Source of the DNA: Mordavella massiliensis
GTDB lineage: Bacteria; Bacillota; Clostridia; Lachnospirales; Lachnospiraceae
Assembly (NCBI RefSeq): GCF_016901695.1
Contig: NZ_JACJKS010000004.1
Coordinates: forward strand, 62,001 to 126,000
DNA: 64,000 nt
Reading direction: 5' to 3'
Shown: positions 34,846 through 46,564 of the stretch, in pieces
How the letters are laid out: the number at the start of each line of letters is the position of its first letter
How positions within the stretch are numbered: position 1 is the stretch's first letter
Program-made: the position numbers and the translations under genes
Notes under the pieces: generated by a model
Databases searched by the model: none
Seen by the model: the letters and a program-made list of their open reading frames with translations, nothing else
Told to the model about the DNA's origin: nothing

Positions 34846-36921
34846 ATGGCTCATTATCTTGTAATCGTGGAGTCTCCCGCCAAGGTGAAGACGATCAAAA
34901 AATTCCTGGGAAGCAATTACACGGTCATGGCTTCCAACGGGCACGTGCGGGATCTGCCGAAAAGCCAGCTCGGAATCGACGTAGAGCATGACTTTGAGCC
35001 CAAATATATAACGATACGCGGCAAGGGGGAGATCCTGGCCGCGCTGAGAAAAGAAGTGAAGAAAGCGGATAAAGTCTATCTGGCAACCGACCCGGACCGG
35101 GAGGGGGAGGCTATCTCCTGGCATCTGTGCAAGGCGCTGAAGCTGGAGGATAAGAAGACGTACCGCATCAGTTTCAACGAGATCACCAAGAACGCGGTGA
35201 AGGAGTCCATCAAACACGCCCGGGAGATCGACATGGACCTGGTGGACGCCCAGCAGGCCCGCCGCGCCCTGGACCGGATCGTGGGCTATGAGATCAGCCC
35301 GCTTCTGTGGGCCAAGGTAAAGCGGGGGCTGAGCGCCGGCCGGGTGCAGTCGGTGGCCCTGCGCATCATCGCGGACCGGGAGGAGGAGATCGAAGCCTTC
35401 ATCCCGGAGGAGTACTGGACGCTGGACGTCCTCCTCGGCGTAAAGGGGGAGAGGAAGCCCCTGCGGGCCAAGTTCTACGGCACGGAGAAGGAGAAGATGA
35501 CGATCCGCTCCAGGGAGGAGCTGGACGGCATCCTGAAAAAGCTGGAGGGCGCCTCCTACCGCGTGGAGGAAGTCAGAAAGGGCGAGCGCTTCAAGAAGGC
35601 GCCGGTTCCCTTTACGACCAGTACGATGCAGCAGGAGGCGTCCAAGGTGCTGAACTTTGCCACCCAGAAGACCATGCGCATCGCCCAGCAGCTCTATGAG
35701 GGCGTGGACATCAAGGGGAACGGCACAGTGGGCCTGATCACCTACCTGCGTACAGACTCCACCCGCGTCTCTGACGAGGCGGAGAACAGCGTGCGCTCGT
35801 ACATCGCAGACAGCTACGGGGCCGGGTTCGTGGCATCGGGCGAGGCGAAGGCGGCCGACAACCGGAAGATCCAGGACGCCCACGAGGCCATCCGCCCCAC
35901 CGATGTGATGCGCACACCGGCGGCGGTGAAAGACTCCCTCACCAGGGATCAGTTCCGCCTGTACCAGCTCATCTGGAAGCGGTTTGTGGCAAGCCGGATG
36001 CAGCCGGCCAGGTATGAGACGACCTCCGTGAAGATCGGCGCGGACAGCTACCGCTTCACCGTGGCGGCTTCCAAGATCGTCTTTGAAGGGTTCCGCACCG
36101 TATACACAGAGGCGGACGAGGAGAAGGAGGAGAGCAATGTCCTCCTTGGCAGCCTGGATGAGTCATCCGTCCTCACAAAGAAAGAATTCGACACAAAGCA
36201 GCACTTTACGCAGCCGCCGGCCCACTATACGGAAGCGGCCCTTGTAAAGACGCTGGAGGAGCTTGGCATCGGCCGTCCCAGCACCTACGCGCCCACCATC
36301 TCCACCATCATCGCCAGGAGATATGTGGCGAAGGAGAGCAGGAATCTGTACCTGACGGAGCTGGGCGAAGTGGTGGACCACATCATGAAGCAGTCTTTCC
36401 CGGCCATCGTGGATGTGAATTTTACGGCCAACATGGAAGGCCTCCTCGATAAAGTGGCGGAGGGCAAGGTGGAATGGAAATCCGTCATCGAGAACTTCTA
36501 CCCGGATCTGGAGCAGGCTGTGAAGACGGCCCAGGAAGAGCTGGAGAGCGTGAAGATCGAGGACGAGGTCACAGATGTGATCTGCGAGGAGTGCGGGAGG
36601 AACATGGTCATCAAGTACGGCCCCCACGGCAGATTCCTCGCCTGCCCGGGATTCCCGGAATGCAGGAACACAAAGCCCTACCTGGAGAAGATCGGGGTGA
36701 AATGCCCGAAGTGCGGCAGGGATATCGTGATCCGCAAGACGAAAAAGGGCAGGAGATACTACGGCTGCGAGAACAATCCGGAATGCGATTTCATGTCCTG
36801 GCAGAAGCCGGCCCCGAAGCCGTGCCCGAAGTGCGGCGGCTATATGGTGGAAAAGGGCAGCAGGCTTGTCTGCATGAATGAGTCGTGCGGCTATATCGAG
36901 AAGAACGAGACAGACTCATAG
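34846..36921 (+). CDS. topA: DNA topoisomerase I
   Basis: A 691-residue type IA topoisomerase that relaxes negative supercoils. The Toprim domain starts VIVESPAKVKTIKKFLG and carries ATDPDREGEAI. The catalytic tyrosine is in LITYLRTDSTR (about residue 303). Three C-terminal zinc ribbons follow, beginning CEECGRNM, CPKCGRDI and CPKCGGYM. It is 42 bases downstream of dprA. Confidence 0.95.
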   Translation: MAHYLVIVESPAKVKTIKKFLGSNYTVMASNGHVRDLPKSQLGIDVEHDFEPKYITIRGKGEILAALRKEVKKADKVYLATDPDREGEAISWHLCKALKLEDKKTYRISFNEITKNAVKESIKHAREIDMDLVDAQQARRALDRIVGYEISPLLWAKVKRGLSAGRVQSVALRIIADREEEIEAFIPEEYWTLDVLLGVKGERKPLRAKFYGTEKEKMTIRSREELDGILKKLEGASYRVEEVRKGERFKKAPVPFTTSTMQQEASKVLNFATQKTMRIAQQLYEGVDIKGNGTVGLITYLRTDSTRVSDEAENSVRSYIADSYGAGFVASGEAKAADNRKIQDAHEAIRPTDVMRTPAAVKDSLTRDQFRLYQLIWKRFVASRMQPARYETTSVKIGADSYRFTVAASKIVFEGFRTVYTEADEEKEESNVLLGSLDESSVLTKKEFDTKQHFTQPPAHYTEAALVKTLEELGIGRPSTYAPTISTIIARRYVAKESRNLYLTELGEVVDHIMKQSFPAIVDVNFTANMEGLLDKVAEGKVEWKSVIENFYPDLEQAVKTAQEELESVKIEDEVTDVICEECGRNMVIKYGPHGRFLACPGFPECRNTKPYLEKIGVKCPKCGRDIVIRKTKKGRRYYGCENNPECDFMSWQKPAPKPCPKCGGYMVEKGSRLVCMNESCGYIEKNETDS

Positions 36922-36963
36922 ATATTTTTTATAAAAAGATGCGCAAAAATTTACGCGTGATTG

Positions 36964-36992
36964 TTGATATTTCCAGAATTGTATGATAATAT
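36964..36992 (+). promoter_or_regulatory. codY promoter with an embedded CodY-box-like site
   Basis: TTGATA (36964-36969), 17 bases, TAATAT (36987-36992). The spacer holds TATTTCCAGAATTGT (36968-36982), matching ten of fifteen positions of the CodY consensus AATTTTCWGAAAATT, including the central TTTC-C-A-GAA core. It could provide autoregulation. Confidence 0.45.
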
Positions 36993-37017
36993 ATACGACA
37001 AAGGATGGAGGTTGCGT

Positions 37018-37800
37018 ATGAGTGTACAATTATTAGATAAAACAAGAAAAATCAATAAATTACTGCACAACAATAACTCCAGCAAAGTTGTTTTTAATGA
37101 TATCTGTGAGGTACTGACGGAGATCCTGAATTCCAACGTCCTTGTGATCAGCAGGAAGGGAAAGGTCCTCGGCGTCAGCAGGTGCAGTGGTGTAGGTGTG
37201 ATCACGGAGCTGATCAAGGGAGAGGTCGGATGCCATATCGATGAGATGCTCAACGAGCGGCTCCTGAATATCCTCTCCACAAAGGAAAATGTGAACCTGG
37301 AGACACTTGGTTTCTCACCGGAGACGGTGAGGGGATACCAGGCGATCGTGACACCCATCGAGATCGCGGGCGAGAGACTGGGAACACTCTTCATCTACAA
37401 GCAGGGCGAGGATTACGAGATCGACGATATCATCTTAAGCGAGTACGGCACGACCGTGGTGGGACTGGAGATGCTCCGGTCCGTCAACGAGGAGAACGCG
37501 GAGGAGACGCGCAAGGAACACATCGTACAGTCAGCTATCAGTACACTCTCCTTCTCCGAGCTGGAAGCGATCATCCACATCTTCGATGAGCTGGAGGGGA
37601 CGGAAGGCATCCTCGTAGCCAGCAAGATCGCCGACAGGGTCGGGATCACCAGATCCGTGATCGTCAACGCGCTGCGCAAGTTCGAGAGCGCAGGCGTGAT
37701 CGAGTCCAGATCCTCCGGCATGAAGGGAACCTATATCAAGGTCGTAAACGACTACGTGTTCACGGAGCTGGAGAAGATCAAGGCGGAGAGAAACAAGTAG
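37018..37800 (+). CDS. codY: GTP/isoleucine-sensing global repressor CodY
   Basis: A 260-residue regulator of nutrient-limitation genes. The ATG at 37018 follows TGGAGG; upstream in-frame codons run through the promoter. The N-terminal GAF domain (MSVQLLDKTRKINKLLH to about 155) binds branched-chain amino acids. A linker helix and the winged HTH ADRVGITRSVIVNALRKFES follow. It stands alone after topA. Confidence 0.95.
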   Translation: MSVQLLDKTRKINKLLHNNNSSKVVFNDICEVLTEILNSNVLVISRKGKVLGVSRCSGVGVITELIKGEVGCHIDEMLNERLLNILSTKENVNLETLGFSPETVRGYQAIVTPIEIAGERLGTLFIYKQGEDYEIDDIILSEYGTTVVGLEMLRSVNEENAEETRKEHIVQSAISTLSFSELEAIIHIFDELEGTEGILVASKIADRVGITRSVIVNALRKFESAGVIESRSSGMKGTYIKVVNDYVFTELEKIKAERNK

Positions 37801-37862
37801 ATAAGACGGGAGAAAGGGTATCGGGAAACTGATGCCCTTCTTTTGAGAAGGAGGATATTGCG

Positions 37863-38168
37863 ATGGAGGATCTCAGAGGCAGCAGGGCGGTCCTTGCCAT
37901 GACCCGCGTGTACCTAGCGGAGGAGCAGATGGATGAGACGGAGTATGTCTGCCGCGTCACAGACTGCGACGAGGAGGGGGAACGGCTGCATCTGACGCTG
38001 GAGGAGGGGGACCTTACAGGTCTGTCCCTGGACGCGGAATACAGGTGCACCCTGTATCCGCAGGATGTGTACTGCGAGGGGACCGTAAAGGAGCGATTCT
38101 TTGACAGGGAGGGGGCAAGGCTGCTCTTTTCTGTCGAAAACGGATTTTATAAAAATAGTCTAAACTAA
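37863..38168 (+). CDS. Small acidic protein of unknown function
   Basis: A 101-residue protein I do not recognise. It starts at ATG 37863 after AAGGAGG. It is rich in Asp/Glu, has no membrane segment, and its alternating pattern (EYVCRVTDCDEEGERLHLTLEEGDL, shown as EYVCRVTDCDEEGERLHLTL) suggests a small beta-barrel, loosely like a PilZ fold. Three cysteines are present (C31, C36 and one in YRC). It sits between codY and groES; the groES promoter begins just past its stop. Confidence 0.6.
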   Translation: MEDLRGSRAVLAMTRVYLAEEQMDETEYVCRVTDCDEEGERLHLTLEEGDLTGLSLDAEYRCTLYPQDVYCEGTVKERFFDREGARLLFSVENGFYKNSLN

Positions 38169-38179
38169 AAGAAAGTGTG

Positions 38180-38249
38180 TTGACAAAAGATGGGGAGAGT
38201 GCTATTTTATTACTAGAGTTTATTAGCACTCTCTTTTTTAGAGTGCTGA
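38180..38249 (+). promoter_or_regulatory. groESL promoter with CIRCE operator
   Basis: TTGACA (38180-38185), 17 bases, TATTTT (38203-38208). Downstream, TTAGCACTC (38223-38231), nine bases, GAGTGCTGA (38241-38249) is a near-perfect CIRCE. A further half-site, GAGAGTGCTA (38195-38204), also pairs with TAGCACTCTC, giving a competing ten-base hairpin across the start region. Confidence 0.9.
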
Positions 38250-38292
38250 CAAATATAAAAGCAGCATAGATAGCTTAAAGGAGGAACCATTC

Positions 38293-38577
38293 ATGAAGTT
38301 AGTACCATTGGGAGACAGAGTTGTATTGAAACAGTTAGTTGCTGAAGAGACCACGAAGTCCGGTATCGTTCTGCCGGGACAGTCCAAAGAGAAACCCCAG
38401 CAGGCGGAAGTCATCGCAGTAGGACCGGGCGGCGTTGTGGACGGCAAGGAAGTGGAGATGCACGTCAGGGAAGGCCAGCAGGTTATCTATTCCAAATATG
38501 CGGGAACAGAGGTTGAACTGGACGAAGAGACCTACATCATTGTGAGACAGAGCGACATCCTCGCAGTGATCGAATAA
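38293..38577 (+). CDS. groES: Co-chaperonin GroES
   Basis: A 94-residue cap protein of the GroEL chamber. The sequence LVPLGDRVVLKQL, the mobile loop EETTKSGIVLPGQSKEKPQ and EEYIIVRQSDILAVI (read as EETYIIVRQSDILAVI) are typical. AAAGGAGG precedes the ATG. It is followed by groEL in the same transcript under HrcA/CIRCE control. Confidence 0.97.
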   Translation: MKLVPLGDRVVLKQLVAEETTKSGIVLPGQSKEKPQQAEVIAVGPGGVVDGKEVEMHVREGQQVIYSKYAGTEVELDEETYIIVRQSDILAVIE

Positions 38578-38591
38578 GGGAAACGGCATAG

Positions 38592-40250
<1,659 letters not shown>

Positions 40251-40277
40251 TCCCTCCGTATAAAAAAGTGAAAATTT

Positions 40278-40309
40278 AGAAAACTCCCCCTGCGGGAGTT
40301 TTCTTTTTG
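40278..40309 (+). terminator. Terminator after groEL
   Basis: AGAAAACTCCC (40278-40288) and GGGAGTTTTCT (40294-40304) with a TTTTT tail. Confidence 0.92.
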
Positions 40310-40377
40310 TACACAGATGTGATATAATGTCTAGAAACAGACGGTATACTGCATACCGGGTATTTGGAGGAAGAGAC

Positions 40378-40872
40378 ATGAGTGACTTCTATACAGAGCA
40401 GTTGATCAAGAAGAGAACAGACGGAAAGGATATCGCGATGAAAATTCTGCTGATCGCAGTGACGGTAATCAGCTTTTTTATCGCTTTTTTGATGCCGTTC
40501 CTGCTCCTGCTCCCGGTCGTGTTCATCGCCGCGGATATTTTCCTGTTCCGGCGCATGGACGTGGAGTATGAGTACATCTACATCAACGGCGACCTGGACA
40601 TCGACAAGGTCATGCACAAGGAGAAGAGAAAGCATATGCTCTCCATGAACGTGCAGGATATGGAACTGCTGGCGCCGGAGGGATCCTTCCAGCTCCAGTC
40701 CTACCGGACAGGCAAAGTGTACGACTACAGCAGCGGCGATCCGGCCGCGACCGGGCGCTACGTGCTCGTGTTCACCAGGTCCGGGGAGACGGTGAAGGTC
40801 CTCTTTGAGCCAAACCGGGATCTCGTGGAGGGATTCTTTCTGCTGGCCCCGCGGAAAGTGATCCGCAAATAG
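40378..40872 (+). CDS. DUF6106-type membrane protein
   Basis: A 164-residue protein of unknown function found in Lachnospiraceae. The ATG at 40378 follows GGAGGAAG; an upstream ATG (40327) overlaps the promoter region. MSDFYTEQLIKKR is followed by two close hydrophobic helices (about 23-58), then a soluble domain (YEYIYINGDLDIDKVMHKEK and later YVLVFTRSGETVKVLFEP). The soluble part probably faces the cytoplasm. It forms its own unit between groEL and guaB. Confidence 0.75.
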   Translation: MSDFYTEQLIKKRTDGKDIAMKILLIAVTVISFFIAFLMPFLLLLPVVFIAADIFLFRRMDVEYEYIYINGDLDIDKVMHKEKRKHMLSMNVQDMELLAPEGSFQLQSYRTGKVYDYSSGDPAATGRYVLVFTRSGETVKVLFEPNRDLVEGFFLLAPRKVIRK

Positions 40873-40883
40873 CGGGAAAGCAG

Positions 40884-40913
40884 TTGACAAGAACTGTGTT
40901 TTTTATGTATGAT
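40884..40913 (+). promoter_or_regulatory. guaB promoter
   Basis: TTGACA (40884-40889), an 18-base spacer and TATGAT (40908-40913), 43 bases before the guaB start. Confidence 0.7.
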
Positions 40914-40952
40914 AGCAGTTACACATAGAAGATAAAAGAAAGAGAGGTTTAA

Positions 40953-42410
<1,458 letters not shown>

Positions 42411-42479
42411 AAGAAAGATACACTGACAGAGCCCGTGCCGGAAGGCCCGGGCCTGTCTTATATGGAGGAGGAAAGAACC

Positions 42480-43514
42480 ATGACAGAAGCATTTGGAAAG
42501 ACAGGCGCCGGACAGGAGACGGTCCTGTACACACTGGAGAACAAAAACGGGATGCAGATCGCCGTCTCTGATTACGGCGCCACGCTCGTGAAAGTGATCG
42601 TACCCGACGCGCGCGGCCGAAAGAGGGATGTTGTCCTTGGCTATGACGACGCGGCCGGATACGAGGCCGGGGACAAGTTCTTCGGGGCCACGGTCGGCAG
42701 GGTGGCGAACCGGATCGGAGGGGCTTCTTTTGAGCTGAACGGGAAGACCTACGAGCTGGACCGCAATGACAACGGGAACAACCTTCACAGCGGCATGGAT
42801 TTCTACAGCAAGCGGATGTGGACGGCGGCGGAGTACGGGCCGGATCACGTCACATTCACCCTCCACAGCCCGGACGGCGACCAGGGATACCCGGGGGCGG
42901 TGGATCTGACCGTGACCTATACGCTGACGGAAGAAAATGAAGTGCGGATCCACTATCACGCCGTGCCGGACGCCGACACGCTGCTCAATATGACGAACCA
43001 CAGCTACTTCAACCTGGCCGGCCAGGACAGCGGGACCATACTGGACCAGGAGGTCTGGATCGGCGCAGACGCCTACACGGAGGCGGACGCGCAGTCCATT
43101 CCCACAGGGGCGGTCCTGCCGGTGGAGGGCACGCCCATGGATTTCCGCGTGAGGAAGGCCATCGGCCGGGATATAGAGGCGGACTTCCAGGCCCTTGCCT
43201 TCGGCGGCGGTTATGACCACAACTGGGCGCTGAACGGCAGCGGCTATCGGAAGGTGGCGGAGCTTGCCAGCGCGCAGAGCGGCATCACGATGGAAGTCTT
43301 TACGGATCTGCCCGGCATGCAGCTCTACTGCGGCAATTTCCTGGAGGGGGACAAAGGGAAAGGCGGCGTCTCCTACGGGAAGCGGAGCGGCGTCTGCTTC
43401 GAGACCCAGTATTTCCCGGACGCCGTCCACAAGGAGAACTTTGAAGGGCCGGTGGTGAAGGCCGGCGAGGCGTACGACACGGTGACGGCCTACCGGTTTT
43501 CTGTATCTGAATAA
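42480..43514 (+). CDS. galM: Aldose 1-epimerase (galactose mutarotase)
   Basis: A 344-residue mutarotase that interconverts alpha- and beta-galactose or glucose. The ATG at 42480 follows GGAGGAGG. GRVANRIGGASF, the catalytic His in NHSYFNLAG and the catalytic Glu in GVCFETQYFPD are visible. It could process galactose released by the alpha-galactosidases 30 kb away, but no other Leloir gene is in the window. Confidence 0.93.
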   Translation: MTEAFGKTGAGQETVLYTLENKNGMQIAVSDYGATLVKVIVPDARGRKRDVVLGYDDAAGYEAGDKFFGATVGRVANRIGGASFELNGKTYELDRNDNGNNLHSGMDFYSKRMWTAAEYGPDHVTFTLHSPDGDQGYPGAVDLTVTYTLTEENEVRIHYHAVPDADTLLNMTNHSYFNLAGQDSGTILDQEVWIGADAYTEADAQSIPTGAVLPVEGTPMDFRVRKAIGRDIEADFQALAFGGGYDHNWALNGSGYRKVAELASAQSGITMEVFTDLPGMQLYCGNFLEGDKGKGGVSYGKRSGVCFETQYFPDAVHKENFEGPVVKAGEAYDTVTAYRFSVSE

Positions 43515-43600
43515 AGATTCAGAAAATCATAAGTAAGTCTTCATACTTTCTTTTCCTGAATATGATAGAATGGAGCAGGATCAGAGATGGGGAAGGTAAG

Positions 43601-44314
43601 ATGAGCCGGACAGGAAGAAGAGCGAAGAGAAAGACGAAAGCACAGCATCGAAAGAAGATGCGGACATACTGGAAGGCAGGGCTGATCATTCTGGCAGCCC
43701 TGCTCGCCGTTTTGGCGGTGATCCGCGCGGTCAGGCCCCAGTGGCTCCCGTGGCGGCAGTACATAGAGTATGACGGCGCGCAGGTAGACGCCTCCCGGCC
43801 GGATATCGACGTGGAGCTTCTCACGGTCAACCCGTGGTCCAGGCCCGGGGAGGAGACGGAGCGGATCACCGGGATCGTGGTGCACTACACGGCGAACCCG
43901 GGCTCCACAGCCATGGATAACCGGAATTACTTCGAGGGACTGAAGGACAGCCACATCACCCAGGCAAGCAGCAACTTTGTCGTGGGCCTGGAGGGGGAGA
44001 TCGTCCAGTGCGTGCCTACCTGGGAGGTGGCCTACGCCTCCAATTCCAGGAATATAGATACTGTGTCCATTGAGTGCTGCCACCCGGACGAGACGGGGCA
44101 GTTTACCGGGGACACCTACCGCTCCATGGTGCAGCTTAGCGCCTGGCTGTGCCTGAAATTCGGGCTGGATGAGGGTGATGTGATCCGCCACTATGATGTG
44201 ACGGGCAAGAACTGCCCGAAGTATTTTGTGGAGAATGAAGAGGCGTGGCAGCAGTTCCGGGCGGATATCGGGGCGGCCATCGCGCGCACCGGGCAGGAGG
44301 CAGAAAAGGATTGA
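43601..44314 (+). CDS. Membrane-anchored N-acetylmuramoyl-L-alanine amidase (PGRP type)
   Basis: A 237-residue peptidoglycan amidase. A very basic N-terminus is followed by one membrane helix (about 27-45), then an Amidase_2/PGRP domain facing outside. Zinc ligands are expected at the His in GIVVHYTANPG, the His in ECCHPD or nearby IRHYDVTGKNCP, and the Cys there. The start at 43601 is preferred to 43562, whose codons overlap a -10-like TAGAAT. Expected to trim cell wall during growth or sporulation. Confidence 0.87.
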   Translation: MSRTGRRAKRKTKAQHRKKMRTYWKAGLIILAALLAVLAVIRAVRPQWLPWRQYIEYDGAQVDASRPDIDVELLTVNPWSRPGEETERITGIVVHYTANPGSTAMDNRNYFEGLKDSHITQASSNFVVGLEGEIVQCVPTWEVAYASNSRNIDTVSIECCHPDETGQFTGDTYRSMVQLSAWLCLKFGLDEGDVIRHYDVTGKNCPKYFVENEEAWQQFRADIGAAIARTGQEAEKD

Positions 44315-44338
44315 CTTTTCCTGCGGGATGGTTATAAT
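44311..44338 (+). promoter_or_regulatory. thrS leader promoter
   Basis: TTGACT (44311-44316), a 16-base spacer, TATAAT (44333-44338). The -35 overlaps the amidase stop. Confidence 0.75.
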
Positions 44339-44344
44339 AAAAAT

Positions 44345-44634
44345 TGAAATCTCAGACAGGAAAGGCACAGACGGAAACGAGTAGTCATCCGGAACTATCC
44401 AGAGAGAGGGGCGGAGAGCTGGAAGCCCCTTATAGAAGAAGGACGATGAAAACCATTCCCGAGCTGCGCCGCCCAACGGCAGACAGGCCAAGTAAGCGGT
44501 GACGTCCGCCCGCGTTAAGGGTACGGATCTCGGAGGAGATCTCTTTGAGTGAAAAATAAAGGTGGAACCGTGCAGCGAGAAGATGCACCCTTGCAGAGGA
44601 CAGAGGCAGTCCCTTCAGGGGTGCTTTTTGTTTT
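44345..44634 (+). ncRNA. T-box riboswitch, threonine specific
   Basis: A tRNA-sensing leader. The conserved T-box AGGTGGAACCGTGCAGCG lies near 44560, where TGGA would pair with the tRNA acceptor end. The AG-rich stem I (AGAGAGAGGGGCGGAGAGC, near 44401) is typical. The likely specifier is ACC in GAAAACCATTCCCGAGC (near 44450), a Thr codon, agreeing with thrS downstream. The terminator is GCACCC (44585-44590) with GGGGTGC and a T-run (44618-44630). Uncharged tRNA-Thr should favour the antiterminator. Confidence 0.9.
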
Positions 44635-44697
44635 CCGCGCATGCTGTCTGGATAGAGAGCAGCCCCGGAAGGAGGGGCAGGAAAGGAGAAGAGGACA

Positions 44698-46449
44698 ATG
44701 AAAGTAAGTATGAGAGACGGATCCGTGCAGGATCTGACATTCGCAGACGAAGTGGGACAGGAGGCCTTCCGCCACACCACATCCCATATCCTTGCCCAGG
44801 CAGTCAAACGCCTCTGGCCGGACACAAAGTGCGCTATCGGCCCGGCGATCAAGGATGGCTTCTACTATGATTTTGAATTCAGTTTCCCGTTCACCACAGA
44901 GCATCTGGCGGATGTGGAGAAGGAGATGAAGAAGATCGTGAAGGAGGCGCTCCCGCTTGAGAGAAGCGCAGTCAGCAGGGACGAGGCGCTGAAGCTCATG
45001 GAGGACAGAAACGAGCCCTACAAGGTGGAACTCATAGAGGAGCTGCCGGAAGGCGAGGAGATCAGCCTCTACAGGCAGGGCGAGTTCGTGGACCTGTGCG
45101 CAGGCCCCCACGTGTCCAACACGAGCGTCGTGAAGGCGTTCAAGCTGCAGAGCGTGGCCGGCGCCTACTGGCACGGCGACGAGCACAACCAGATGCTGAC
45201 GAGGATCTACGGCACTTCCTTCCCGAAGGCCGCTGAGCTGGAGGAGCATCTGGCCAAGATCGAGGAGGCGAAGAAGAGGGATCACAGAAAACTCGGAAAA
45301 GAGCTGGGGCTTTTCGCCATCATGGACGAGGGGCCGGGATTCCCGTTCTTCCTGCCGAAGGGCATGGTGCTCAAGAACCTGCTCATTGACTACTGGAGAA
45401 AGCTGCACACAAGAGAGGGCTACGTGGAGATATCCACACCGATCATCCTGAGCCGTCACCTGTGGGAGAACTCCGGTCACTGGGATCACTATAAAGACAA
45501 CATGTATACAACCGTCATCGATGATGAGGATTACGCGGTGAAGCCCATGAACTGCCCGGGCGGCATGCTCGTGTACAAGGTGGAGCCCCGCTCCTACAAG
45601 GATCTGCCCATGCGGGTCGGCGAGCTTGGTCTGGTGCACCGGCATGAGAAATCCGGACAGCTCCACGGCCTTATGCGCGTGCGCTGCTTCACGCAGGACG
45701 ACGCCCACATCTTCATGACAGAAGAGCAGGTGCAGGACGAGATCAAGGGCGTGGCGCGGCTCATCGATGAGGTGTACTCCAAGTTCGGCTTCAAGTACCA
45801 CGTAGAGCTCTCCACAAGGCCGGAGGACAGCATGGGTACGGACGAGGAGTGGGAGATGGCGACAAGCGCCCTCAGAGGAGCTCTGGAGTCCCTTGGACTG
45901 GACTATGTGGTGAACGAGGGAGACGGCGCCTTCTACGGACCGAAGATCGACTTCCACCTGGAGGACTCCATCGGCAGGACCTGGCAGTGCGGCACGATCC
46001 AGCTTGACTTCCAGATGCCCCAGCGGTTTGATCTGGAGTACACGGGAGCAGACGGGGAGAAGCACCGTCCGATCATGATCCACCGGGTTGCCTTCGGCTC
46101 CATCGAGCGGTTCATCGGCATCCTGATCGAGCACTACGCAGGGAAATTCCCGGTATGGCTCTCTCCTGTGCAGGTGAAGGTCCTTCCGGTATCGGAGAAG
46201 TTCGCGGACTACGCGAAGAAGGTGGCCGGCGAGCTGACAGAAGCCGGTGTGCGCGTGGAGACGGACGACCGGAGCGAGAAGCTGGGCTACAAGATCCGCA
46301 GCGCCCAGATGGAGAAAGTTCCCTATATGCTCATTGTCGGCGAGAAGGAGATGGAGAGCGGCAACGTATCCGTCCGCAGAAGGGACGAGGGCGATATCGG
46401 CAGCATGGGCGTGGAGGAATTCGCAAAGCTTGTGCTGGAAGATAAATAG
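44698..46449 (+). CDS. thrS: Threonyl-tRNA synthetase lacking the TGS domain
   Basis: A 583-residue class II synthetase. The editing domain begins almost at once (HTTSHILAQA with HxxxH), so the ~60-residue N-terminal TGS domain of E. coli ThrRS is missing. Catalytic zinc ligands are in MNCPGG, RHEKSGQLHG and later IHRVAFGSIERFIGIL. The anticodon-binding domain is the last ~100 residues. Expression is controlled by the T-box leader. Confidence 0.95.
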   Translation: MKVSMRDGSVQDLTFADEVGQEAFRHTTSHILAQAVKRLWPDTKCAIGPAIKDGFYYDFEFSFPFTTEHLADVEKEMKKIVKEALPLERSAVSRDEALKLMEDRNEPYKVELIEELPEGEEISLYRQGEFVDLCAGPHVSNTSVVKAFKLQSVAGAYWHGDEHNQMLTRIYGTSFPKAAELEEHLAKIEEAKKRDHRKLGKELGLFAIMDEGPGFPFFLPKGMVLKNLLIDYWRKLHTREGYVEISTPIILSRHLWENSGHWDHYKDNMYTTVIDDEDYAVKPMNCPGGMLVYKVEPRSYKDLPMRVGELGLVHRHEKSGQLHGLMRVRCFTQDDAHIFMTEEQVQDEIKGVARLIDEVYSKFGFKYHVELSTRPEDSMGTDEEWEMATSALRGALESLGLDYVVNEGDGAFYGPKIDFHLEDSIGRTWQCGTIQLDFQMPQRFDLEYTGADGEKHRPIMIHRVAFGSIERFIGILIEHYAGKFPVWLSPVQVKVLPVSEKFADYAKKVAGELTEAGVRVETDDRSEKLGYKIRSAQMEKVPYMLIVGEKEMESGNVSVRRRDEGDIGSMGVEEFAKLVLEDK

Positions 46450-46477
46450 GACGCTTCTTATAAAGCAGATGCATAAA

Positions 46478-46522
46478 AGCAGCAGTGATACTTCCTTTTA
46501 CGGAAGATCACTGCTGCTCTTT
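46478..46522 (+). terminator. Terminator after thrS
   Basis: AGCAGCAGTGAT (46478-46489) pairs with ATCACTGCTGCT (46507-46518) with inner CTTCC/GGAAG pairs, then CTTTC. Confidence 0.8.
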
Positions 46523-46564
46523 CGTTGGTGCGTATATTGTTTCCTTACCCTGATCCGCGGGAGG

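Noticed and set aside
42411-42479. Terminator between guaB and galM
   Set aside because: GACAG-GCCCG/CGGGC-TGTC forms a hairpin, but it has a mismatch and no T-run, so it was not listed as a terminator.
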